NCBI GenBank assembly: GCA_003158415.1
Contig: PMJA01000154.1
Span: 1-5,031, forward strand
Direction of reading: 5' to 3'
DNA length: 5,031 nucleotides
Origin: Methylobacter sp.
GTDB taxonomy: Bacteria; Pseudomonadota; Gammaproteobacteria; Methylococcales; Methylomonadaceae
The notes under the pieces were generated by a model. That model worked only from the letters and a program-made list of their open reading frames with translations. It had not been told where the DNA came from and did not search any database. This document shows, in pieces, positions 1 to 4,918 of the stretch (position 1 is its first letter; each line of letters begins with the position of its first letter). The translations under genes and the position numbers were made by a program.

Positions 1-1
1 G

Positions 2-2800
2 TCCAATATCGTCCTTGATAACGTAGGCCTGGGCGCATTGCCTCAAGATCCCACCTACAACGGCGCACTCGGCAGCCCCAGTGGCGATGTAAAGATCGGC
101 AGTTTGGCGACCAGCGGCGGCGTGCAACAGTTCAATGTCGATGTACAGCGCGGCAGCTGGATCAATAGCCTGTCCTCCACGAACAATACCTTGCAAGTGG
201 TGAATATCAACAGCGATGCGATAGCCGTTGCTGGTCAGTACCTTGCGATTGGCGCCAGCCTGCAAGAAGGCAATAATCTCCACGAGTGGCAAAACCACGG
301 CTTGCTGGTAGACACCAATGGTTTGAAGGACGTGCAAACGGTTGATGCCAGCGCATTCAACGGCAGCTTGCTGATTGGCGAGACCATTACTCAAGAAGTT
401 TTACTGCATAAGAATTTGCTTAATTCTACGCTCACTAATTTCAGCATCACCTTGGGTAACGACACCAGTGGCGTAGTGATTCCAGTGCCCAGCGCAACCG
501 GTACGCCAACGGTCACACCTTACTTGAATACTGTGTCCTTTAACTCGGTGAATCTGCAAATAGACAAGCTGGTGGCGGCGACGGGTAACTTCGCTGAGAC
601 CATCAACGGCGGTACGGGTAATGACTATGTCAATTTGACGGTCGATGTGTCAAGCCAAAGAGATCGTTCCTTCGGGCAAGGCGACCTTAATAACTATACG
701 GGTGGGCATCATAATGTGAGCGACCGTGGTGAGGGCCATAGCGATGCTGTGACGCTTCCTGACTGGTTTGTTAACCAAAATAATCTGGACAATATCCATG
801 TCAATTTGAACGAAGGCAACAACATTTTCAGCTTCAACGGTTGGGGTACGGCAATAGTGAATGCGGGTAAGGGCAATGACACCTTCTACCTTGATAACAC
901 CGCGCCGAAGGCAGTTTGGATCAGCAATGCGCCCGCTGAAAATTGGGTTAATCTCAATAAGGCACCTGAGCTGTTGGTAACTAACGCTGGCGTTCCTCCT
1001 ACAGTTGATGCGAATGGTGCCATAGTTAATAATGATGTCGGCTCACAAGCGGCTGGCGTAGTGACATGGCAAGACTTTACGGCTAACGTGGGTAGCGATT
1101 TTGCAGTACAGAAAATCAGCTTTAACGTCGTTGGTGAGCCAAATGAACATGATCAGTCGATCATCGTCGCGACCAACGGTCAAGTCACGCTGACTGCCGA
1201 CCAGGTAGCGCAGGATGTTAACTCTGCACAATTATGGCTGAACTCTCCTGCTGGCGGCGGCACAGGCGCCGGTACCTATTATGACGCTGTGAATCATCTC
1301 TGGGTCACGATTAGCGACGGGGTTCGTGTCATTACACTCGGAACCAACCCAGACGGATCGACCGGAACATCGCTGAACCGCAATCAGACTTCCATTCAAC
1401 AGAATGGTATAGATGATACTGAAACTGTAGCGACTGGCGTTACTGCTGGCTCTGCTGGCTATAACGGCACGGGCTCAGATCCATTCCAGGTGCAACACGA
1501 TGCGGGTGTTAATCAGATGTTCGCCTATGTCACCGGGAATGATCAGCTTGGCAATGCACCTTGGACCTACCACGGTGTTAATGAGACCGTCACCATCAGC
1601 TATGAAGGGGTTACTGTCACAGAGTCGATCAACTTTGATCCTTCGCACTTTACCTACACCACCGCTGACATCAACAATGCGATTGTGACTGCGATCAATA
1701 CCGATCCGACCCTGAGCCATCTGTTGAGCGCAACGGAAGCTTCTGCCGGTGCTTCATTGATCATCAGCTCGTTGGTGGATGGCGCTCAGGCAGCGCCGAC
1801 GATCAGCTTCAGCCATACAGGTGCTGCCTTGACGATTCAACAACTGGCGGCAGGTGAGACCTATACGGGGGTAGCGAGTAACTATACAGATCCAGTTACG
1901 GGTTTGCCGCAAAGCATTCAATATGCCAATGCGTCCATTGATAATGCCCATTTGGTAGCGGAGTCCCTACTCCAGTATGCTAACCCGACCCATAATAGCA
2001 GCAATCTGATTGGTATAAACAGTTCGCTTATCAACAACAGCAGCATTGTTGATACGGGCGGTACCAACGTTATTGATTTGGGGTCTGACTCCGCTTTCAC
2101 CACCGTTGCAGACTTCCCCGTTCAACCAGTAATGGGAATTGGGCTATCACAGACACAACAACCTGCAGAGCATTTTGTTTCGTTCCAAAATCAGAATGCC
2201 GTGGATTTGTCTGGTAAAACGGGTGATACGGACTACCTCATCAACTACAATGGCAGTGACACGATCAAGTCCGATCTCAATGTCAAGGTTGTGATTAACG
2301 GTCATGGCTATGTAACGGGTAGTGGTTCAAATGCTGCCGACGTCGGTGGTTACACTGCAACTTTGGTTCAAAATACCGATTCCCCTGACATTCATGCATA
2401 TAACGATTCGCCTAATCAGCACTTATTGACCTTTGACGAAGCAAGTCTCAATACATGGTTGGGTGGAGCACCTACCTTTACAGCTACTGGAGACTATCTA
2501 GACCTGAATAAAGTCGACTTCTTTACGGCAAATGGCGTAAGCATCAACAGCATGAATAACTACGAGGCCAGTGCTGCGGTCACTAAAACTTACGCAAGTG
2601 GTGGTCCAGGCTTTGTGGAAGTTTTAATTCAGGATCCCAATAATTCTTCAACTGACACTGTCCAGATCTGGGAAACTACAAATACGGCGGCTCCAGTGGC
2701 TTCATCGGGTCCAACGAGTGATAACTCACACTTGTTGGTGACGTTGGTGGGTATACCGCACGGTGTTGGTGTTGACATCCACTTGGCCTTGGCGGCTTAA
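2..2800 (+). CDS. C-terminal part of a giant RTX-like secreted surface protein (S-layer/adhesin-like), 5' end outside window
   Basis: The reading frame is open from base 2 to the TAA at 2798-2800 (932 residues). The TTG at 38 has no ribosome site and is simply an internal Leu codon, so the true start lies upstream. The visible protein has no cysteine, few Lys/Arg, and is rich in Asn, Gly, Thr, Ser and Val in short beta-strand patterns. An N-proximal module (about 145-640) runs from SWINSLSSTNN through VDASAFNGSL to the RTX-like nonapeptide GGTGNDYVN (608-634). A second RTX-like motif, AGKGNDTFY, lies at 863-889, with degenerate versions such as NEGNNIFSF. Bases 1580-1816 resemble a flagellin hook-IN fold. 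The last residues (LLVTLVGIPHG...HLALAA) form an uncharged hydrophobic tail like that of type I secretion substrates. RTX motifs bind calcium outside the cell, so secretion through an ABC/TolC-type exporter to the cell surface is inferred. No enzyme motif is visible. An S-layer protein, adhesin or biofilm protein are all possible. Confidence 0.8.
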   Translation, partial: SNIVLDNVGLGALPQDPTYNGALGSPSGDVKIGSLATSGGVQQFNVDVQRGSWINSLSSTNNTLQVVNINSDAIAVAGQYLAIGASLQEGNNLHEWQNHGLLVDTNGLKDVQTVDASAFNGSLLIGETITQEVLLHKNLLNSTLTNFSITLGNDTSGVVIPVPSATGTPTVTPYLNTVSFNSVNLQIDKLVAATGNFAETINGGTGNDYVNLTVDVSSQRDRSFGQGDLNNYTGGHHNVSDRGEGHSDAVTLPDWFVNQNNLDNIHVNLNEGNNIFSFNGWGTAIVNAGKGNDTFYLDNTAPKAVWISNAPAENWVNLNKAPELLVTNAGVPPTVDANGAIVNNDVGSQAAGVVTWQDFTANVGSDFAVQKISFNVVGEPNEHDQSIIVATNGQVTLTADQVAQDVNSAQLWLNSPAGGGTGAGTYYDAVNHLWVTISDGVRVITLGTNPDGSTGTSLNRNQTSIQQNGIDDTETVATGVTAGSAGYNGTGSDPFQVQHDAGVNQMFAYVTGNDQLGNAPWTYHGVNETVTISYEGVTVTESINFDPSHFTYTTADINNAIVTAINTDPTLSHLLSATEASAGASLIISSLVDGAQAAPTISFSHTGAALTIQQLAAGETYTGVASNYTDPVTGLPQSIQYANASIDNAHLVAESLLQYANPTHNSSNLIGINSSLINNSSIVDTGGTNVIDLGSDSAFTTVADFPVQPVMGIGLSQTQQPAEHFVSFQNQNAVDLSGKTGDTDYLINYNGSDTIKSDLNVKVVINGHGYVTGSGSNAADVGGYTATLVQNTDSPDIHAYNDSPNQHLLTFDEASLNTWLGGAPTFTATGDYLDLNKVDFFTANGVSINSMNNYEASAAVTKTYASGGPGFVEVLIQDPNNSSTDTVQIWETTNTAAPVASSGPTSDNSHLLVTLVGIPHGVGVDIHLALAA

Positions 2801-2807
2801 ACCAAAC

Positions 2808-2829
2808 AACCCATCCCCTGGGGTGGGTT
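2808..2829 (+). repeat. Short hairpin just after the surface-protein stop codon
   Basis: The arms AACCCA (2808-2813) and TGGGTT (2824-2829) pair, continuing as CCCC/GGGG across a one-base bulge with a very tight loop. There is no T-run after it, so it is not a terminator alone. It precedes the strong terminator by 16 bases and may protect the 3' end of a highly expressed transcript. Confidence 0.5.
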
Positions 2830-2845
2830 AGTTAAGCAACTCTTG

Positions 2846-2876
2846 ACCCCGCTGCTCACAAGGCAGCGGGGTTTTT
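2846..2876 (+). terminator. Rho-independent terminator of the surface-protein gene
   Basis: A perfect 9-bp stem CCCCGCTGC (2847-2855) / GCAGCGGGG (2863-2871) encloses a 7-base loop. It is extended by A2846-T2872 and followed by TTTTTCTT. It starts 45 bases after the stop codon, so the large gene probably ends its transcript here, and the small gene at 2915 depends on read-through or on its own promoter. Confidence 0.9.
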
Positions 2877-2914
2877 CTTGTAAAAGATAGTAGTGAGTAA
2901 TTTAAAGAACTGTT

Positions 2915-3136
2915 ATGACCACTGTTAAAATCAATAATCAAGACTACGAGCTTGAATCGCTCTCCGATGATGCGAAAGCACAGCTTAATAGCCTGCAATT
3001 TGTGGATCTTGAGTTAGCTAGACTCCAGGGGCAAATAGCGGCCATGCAGACGGCCAGATATGCCTATGCCAATGCGCTAAAAGTTGCACTGCCTGTCAGT
3101 ACCGAAGGTTTAGTGATTGGGGATAGTTTGAACTAA
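2915..3136 (+). CDS. Small DUF6447-like protein, unknown function
   Basis: This is a 73-residue protein starting MTTVKINNQDYELESLSDDA, with no signal peptide or membrane segment, so it is probably cytoplasmic. A short beta-hairpin-like start (residues 3-14) leads into SLSDDAKAQL, then SLQFVDLELARLQ and QTARYAYANAL, a heptad-like helical stretch that may form a coiled coil (about residues 18-58). The SLQFVD...RLQ...TAR.AY..AL pattern is what I associate with the small DUF6447 family; this is from memory, not a search. The family has no known function. The ATG at 2915 is the only sensible start. The upstream AAAGAA (2904-2909) is a weak Shine-Dalgarno. It lies 114 bases after the surface-protein gene on the same strand but beyond a strong terminator, so co-transcription is uncertain. 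I see no convincing promoter in the short gap. Confidence 0.8.
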   Translation: MTTVKINNQDYELESLSDDAKAQLNSLQFVDLELARLQGQIAAMQTARYAYANALKVALPVSTEGLVIGDSLN

Positions 3137-3149
3137 GTTTAAAGGAAAA

Positions 3150-3236
3150 CCCTGCTCAGGGGCATACAAGCCCGGTAGGGTGGGCACACGCTGTTCGTGC
3201 CCACGCGAATAACCCTCGGGCTATTCGCGAACCCTA
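3150..3236. repeat. Cluster of REP-like hairpins with outer TAGGGT/ACCCTA arms
   Basis: After the DUF6447-like gene there is a run of stem-loops. A small CCCTG/CAGGG hairpin lies at 3150-3161. A second has 8-bp arms GTGGGCAC (3180-3187) / GTGCCCAC (3197-3204). A third has 8-bp arms CGCGAATA (3204-3211) / TATTCGCG (3222-3229) with an inner CCC/GGG. Hairpins two and three sit inside outer arms TAGGGT (3176-3181) and ACCCTA (3231-3236), giving a cloverleaf-like layout. No open frame crosses it. It looks like a dispersed intergenic repeat; the GTAGGGTG core recurs at 4829-4853. Confidence 0.65.
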
Positions 3237-3243
3237 ACTAAAC

Positions 3244-3279
3244 AAAACCGCCCCTGGGAAACCGGGGGCGGTTTTTTTT
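3244..3279 (+). terminator. Strong rho-independent terminator, upstream member of a duplicated intergenic block
   Basis: The perfect stem AACCGCCCC (3246-3254) / GGGGCGGTT (3265-3273) is followed by eight Ts (3272-3279). The AAAA at 3244-3247 on the left means it could also terminate leftward transcription. It ends the transcript of the gene at 2915. It is part of a block (3222-3268) repeated in degenerate form at 3879-3927. Confidence 0.88.
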
Positions 3280-3283
3280 GTTG

Positions 3284-3292
3284 TGATATACT
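3284..3292 (+). promoter_or_regulatory. Predicted extended -10 promoter for the 81-residue DUF1640-like gene
   Basis: TGATATACT matches the extended -10 form TGnTATAAT with one difference. The -35 position falls inside the terminator stem and has no good hexamer, which extended -10 promoters tolerate. The predicted start near 3299 leaves a leader of about 27 bases containing the Shine-Dalgarno. A matching TGCTATACG lies at nearly the same distance before the paralogue at 4039. Confidence 0.5.
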
Positions 3293-3325
3293 TTGATTTT
3301 GTTTTGACACGTTAGGAGAAATGAA

Positions 3326-3571
3326 ATGGCGACGATTACGTTTGATACGTTGAAATTCGTTGAAAAACTGGAAAAAGCCGGTATAAGTCGTGAGCAAGCC
3401 TCAGCAATGGCGGAAGCCTTCAAAGATGCGAGTGGCGAGGCGGAGTTAGCTACAAAAAACGATTTAGATAAACTTGAACTTCGATTAACAGGCGAACTTA
3501 ATCTGGTAAAGTGGATGCTAGGAGCTATCTTAGCGTTAGCCATTGCAAATTTTGTAAAACAATTTTTGTAA
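3326..3571 (+). CDS. DUF1640-like coiled-coil protein with C-terminal membrane anchor (full-length copy)
   Basis: This 81-residue protein begins MATITFDTLKFVEKLEKAGI, then SREQASAMAEAFKDASGEAEL and ATKNDLDKLELRL, and ends in one hydrophobic segment (about residues 63-81, WMLGAILALAIANF plus VKQFL). The FDTLKFV..LE.AG...EQA.A.AEAF start is typical of bacterial DUF1640 (CCDC90-like) proteins: an amphipathic coiled-coil head followed by a tail anchor. In eukaryotes related proteins include the mitochondrial MCUR1 group; no bacterial role is established, so none is assigned. The start is set by AGGAG at 3314-3318, seven bases before ATG 3326. An ATG at 3321 is out of frame. The gene has its own predicted promoter and is preceded by a terminator, so it is probably monocistronic. 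A shortened paralogue lies at 4039-4194. Confidence 0.8.
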   Translation: MATITFDTLKFVEKLEKAGISREQASAMAEAFKDASGEAELATKNDLDKLELRLTGELNLVKWMLGAILALAIANFVKQFL

Positions 3572-3573
3572 TC

Positions 3574-3608
3574 CATACCGTGCGGTGAGGTACGAACCGC
3601 ACGGTATG
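3574..3608. repeat. 13-bp perfect hairpin two bases after the DUF1640-like stop
   Basis: The arms CATACCGTGCGGT (3574-3586) and ACCGCACGGTATG (3596-3608) are perfectly complementary around a 9-base loop. No T-run follows on either strand, so it is not a standard intrinsic terminator. It may act as a 3'-end stabiliser, or be a REP-like sequence belonging to the transposase remnant it adjoins. Confidence 0.75.
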
Positions 3609-3748
3609 AGCGCCATAAAAACCGCTTGTTGGTCAAGCAGATTGAGGTTTTGCGTGCGGCTTTCGCAGAGGTAAAAACTAAACATTTTTTCCGTATTGAC
3701 GGCATTGTCATTCTACCTGAACACTTGCATTGCATCTTAAGCCTCACT
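3605..3748 (+). pseudogene. Remnant of a REP-associated tyrosine transposase (RAYT, Y1/IS200-like)
   Basis: In frame +2 the translation reads YERHKNRLLVKQIEVLRAAF, then AEVKTKHFFRIDGIVILPEH and LHCILSLT. This matches the N-terminal third of RAYT proteins, including the strongly conserved (V/I)LP(D/E)HLHC(I) block. The HLH at 3722-3730 is the metal-binding HUH-type motif. Intact RAYTs are usually 150-200 residues or more. Here the start with its GGxYFF-type strand is missing, and the frame leaves the family after SLT, where an inverted-repeat element begins at 3754. The catalytic tyrosine region is therefore gone. There is no start codon or ribosome site at the head of the match; the frame continues straight from the stop of the upstream gene. 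RAYTs mobilise or maintain REP sequences, and a REP pair lies immediately downstream. This copy should be inactive. Confidence 0.75.
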
Positions 3749-3753
3749 GCCAT

Positions 3754-3866
3754 TAAGTTAAGCTTCGTAGGAGCGGGCCATGCCCGCGAGCGATGCCGAC
3801 TGCCCGTAATCGTGCCGTTATATCGCTGGCGCGGCCCGCGCCTACGAAATCTTTTTGCTTAACTTA
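3754..3866. repeat. Inverted REP pair (BIME-like) inside a longer inverted repeat
   Basis: The REP-type sequence TTCGTAGGAGCGGGCC (3764-3779) faces its inverted partner GGCCCGCGCCTACGAA (3833-3848), with one mismatch. The left REP has its own hairpin, GCGGGC (3773-3778) / GCCCGC (3782-3787). The right one has GGCGC (3828-3832) / GCGCC (3838-3842). Outside them, TAAGTTAAGC (3754-3763) and GCTTAACTTA (3857-3866) extend the inverted repeat by 10 perfect bases; an 8-base ATCTTTTT interrupts the right side. The GTAGGAGCGnGC core is the class known from RAYT-carrying proteobacteria. No clear target duplication is visible at the outer ends. It breaks the RAYT remnant. Confidence 0.8.
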
Positions 3867-3878
3867 CTATCCACGGAT

Positions 3879-3927
3879 TATTCTCGAACCCTAACGTATA
3901 ACAAAACCGCCCTTGGGAAACCGGGGT
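3879..3927 (+). repeat. Degenerate second copy of the intergenic terminator block
   Basis: This block aligns with 3222-3268: the shared parts include TCGAACCCTAAC versus GCGAACCCTAAC, then AACAAAACCGCCC, then TGGGAAACCGGGG. The copy has a 2-base insertion and scattered substitutions. The terminator stem is eroded: the right arm reads GGGGTCGGTCGGTTTG, with a TCGG duplication, and the T-run is lost. It probably no longer terminates efficiently. As with the first copy, a DUF1640-like gene follows, marking a segmental duplication. Confidence 0.75.
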
Positions 3928-3999
3928 CGGTCGGTTTGTTTATTTATGCCTGTCGGATTTGGGACGGATAATGATTCAGCTTTGCTTTTATAATTATTT

Positions 4000-4007
4000 G
4001 CTATACG
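4000..4007 (+). promoter_or_regulatory. Predicted extended -10 region for the 51-residue DUF1640-like gene
   Basis: TTGCTATACG (the TG at 3999-4000, hexamer 4002-4007) matches an extended -10. It sits 37 bases before the ATG, against 39 in the other copy. A consensus TATAAT at 3989-3994 is an alternative -10. Neither has a good -35. Confidence 0.4.
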
Positions 4008-4038
4008 ATAGACATCTTAAATTTTACAGGGACTTATT

Positions 4039-4194
4039 ATGGCAACGATTACATTTGACACGCATAAATTGGTTACTAAAAAAGACTTACAGATCGAACT
4101 TGCACCCATCAAGGCTGATCTTAATTTGCTTAAATGGATGATGGGCGCTCTTATCGCTCTCGCCATTGCTAATTTTTCCAAGCAATTTTTATAA
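4039..4194 (+). CDS. Miniature DUF1640-like membrane protein, shortened paralogue
   Basis: This 51-residue protein reads MATITFDTHKLVTKKDLQIE, then LAPIKADLNLLKW, then a C-terminal membrane segment MMGALIALAIANFSKQFL. Compared with the 81-residue protein at 3326, the first 12 residues align (MATITFDTxKxV), then exactly 30 residues are absent, and from TKKDL/TKNDL to the end the two are the same length without gaps. The lost part is the conserved coiled-coil head (EKLEKAG...GEAELA). The reading frame, the AGGGA Shine-Dalgarno (4028-4032, six bases before ATG) and a promoter-like sequence are intact, and many differences from its sister are third-position changes, so it appears to be a maintained gene. 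Its function is unknown; an interaction with the longer paralogue through the shared membrane segment is conceivable. Confidence 0.75.
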   Translation: MATITFDTHKLVTKKDLQIELAPIKADLNLLKWMMGALIALAIANFSKQFL

Positions 4195-4201
4195 CCCGTA
4201 A

Positions 4202-4223
4202 GGCGGATTGCTAGCAATCCGCC
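4202..4223. repeat. 22-bp perfect palindrome after the mini DUF1640 gene
   Basis: GGCGGATTGCT is followed directly by its exact reverse complement AGCAATCCGCC, with no spacer, starting 7 bases after the stop codon. No T-run follows. It could be a 3'-end hairpin, a dimeric protein-binding site or a recombination scar. It occupies the same place as the unrelated 13-bp hairpin behind the other paralogue. Confidence 0.8.
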
Positions 4224-4244
4224 ATAATCGGAGCTACAAAACTG

Positions 4245-4279
4245 ACCCCTACCCGGATTTATCTTGGCGGGGGTTTTTT
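4245..4279 (+). terminator. Probable rho-independent terminator
   Basis: The stem ACCCC (4245-4249) / GGGGT (4270-4274) has an inner CC/GG pair and a long loop, followed by TTTTTT (4274-4279). The stem is short but GC-rich and the T-run is good. It would end the transcript of the mini DUF1640-like gene 51 bases after its stop codon. Confidence 0.65.
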
Positions 4280-4349
4280 ATGTTCGATAAATGTCGGATA
4301 TAAAATTTAAATAGATTAAATCATAAATTTAAACAACAAAAGGAATGAT

Positions 4350-4802
4350 ATGAATAAAATAACAAAGATTACGGTATTGGCTATAGTGTCGGTGCTTGGA
4401 GGGTGTGCCAGTGTCACCACTGAATATAAGACATTTGAGGGAATGCGGGCAGGGATAGTGGCGGGCAAGGGCGGGGCTAAGGTTGTCGTTGATGGCATGG
4501 AAATTTGGGAAGATGGCGAACCTCCCCGTAAATTTAAAATCCTTGGCTTTATTGATGAAACACGTAAAGCAGATTGGATGTCCATTTGGCTGCCGTCGTC
4601 CCATCCTGGCGATATAGTGAAAAAGGCGCGTGAAGCAGGAGGGGATGCCGTTATTAAAGTGAATACTCAATCCCAACTTGACGATTTTTACACGGCTGCT
4701 GGAGCGGCTGCCAATGTTTATGACTTACATGTCCGCTCTGCCAATTACGATTCGGGTGAAAAGCAGATGTCAAAATATGCAGTTATTAAATATGTGAAGT
4801 AA
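4350..4802 (+). CDS. Small outer-membrane lipoprotein, unknown function
   Basis: The product has 150 residues. The N-terminus MNKITKITVLAIVSVLGGC is a classic lipoprotein signal: positively charged start, hydrophobic core, and lipobox LGGC with the lipidated Cys at 19. Ala follows at +2, so sorting to the outer membrane is expected. The mature part has GAKVVVDGMEIWEDGEPPRKF, then KILGFIDETRK, an AREAGGDAVIKVN segment (about residues 91-103) and a C-terminal strand KQMSKYAVIKYVK. The A(R/K)xxGGDAVI pattern recurs in small periplasm-facing alpha/beta lipoprotein domains, but I cannot name the family. The start is supported by AAAGGAA (4339-4345). The AT-rich leader has a TATAAA at 4299-4304 without a clear -35. 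A terminator lies upstream at 4245-4279, so the gene is probably transcribed alone. Confidence 0.85.
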   Translation: MNKITKITVLAIVSVLGGCASVTTEYKTFEGMRAGIVAGKGGAKVVVDGMEIWEDGEPPRKFKILGFIDETRKADWMSIWLPSSHPGDIVKKAREAGGDAVIKVNTQSQLDDFYTAAGAAANVYDLHVRSANYDSGEKQMSKYAVIKYVK

Positions 4803-4828
4803 AGAATATTGATTTATTTGTGCTGTGT

Positions 4829-4853
4829 GTAGGGTGTGCCGCGCACACCCTAC
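4829..4853. repeat. GTAGGGTG-type hairpin repeat after the lipoprotein gene
   Basis: The 11-bp arms GTAGGGTGTGC (4829-4839) and GCACACCCTAC (4843-4853) are perfectly complementary around CGC. The core matches the GTAGGGTGGGCAC start of the repeat at 3176-3204. No T-run follows, so any role as terminator is doubtful. The rest of 4803-4918 is AT-rich with no gene seen. Confidence 0.75.
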
Positions 4854-4918
4854 GTTACATGTTTGGTAACTTCTCATTAGTCGCAGGCAACACCTAAGAA
4901 TCAGGTTAAAATAGCTGA

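Noticed and set aside
38..40. TTG as the start of the large surface-protein gene
   Set aside because: The frame is open to the window edge, there is no Shine-Dalgarno, and the upstream residues continue the same beta-strand style.
1043..2103. Several 60-80 residue open frames inside the surface-protein gene
   Set aside because: They are other-frame and antisense shadows of a long repetitive coding region without ribosome sites.
2878..2906. Promoter for the gene at 2915 (TTGTAA and TTTAAA, 17-base spacing)
   Set aside because: It would start transcription almost at the ATG, and the -10 match is poor.
3150..3236. CRISPR array or riboswitch
   Set aside because: There are no evenly spaced identical direct repeats with unique spacers, and the hairpins match no riboswitch core I recognise.
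3238..3753. 171-residue open frame on the minus strand
   Set aside because: It lies antisense to the DUF1640-like gene, the RAYT remnant and a terminator; its composition has no protein-family look, while the plus-strand frames match known families.
3959..4141. 60-residue plus-strand open frame overlapping the mini DUF1640-like gene
   Set aside because: It overlaps the supported gene in another frame, has no ribosome site, and has an arbitrary composition.
4017..4217. 66-residue minus-strand open frame
   Set aside because: It is antisense to the mini DUF1640-like gene. It resembles the other minus-strand frame only because the plus-strand genes are paralogues.
4316..4676. Two minus-strand open frames over the lipoprotein gene
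   Set aside because: Both are antisense to a lipoprotein with a clear signal peptide and ribosome site, and show no domain or start signal of their own.
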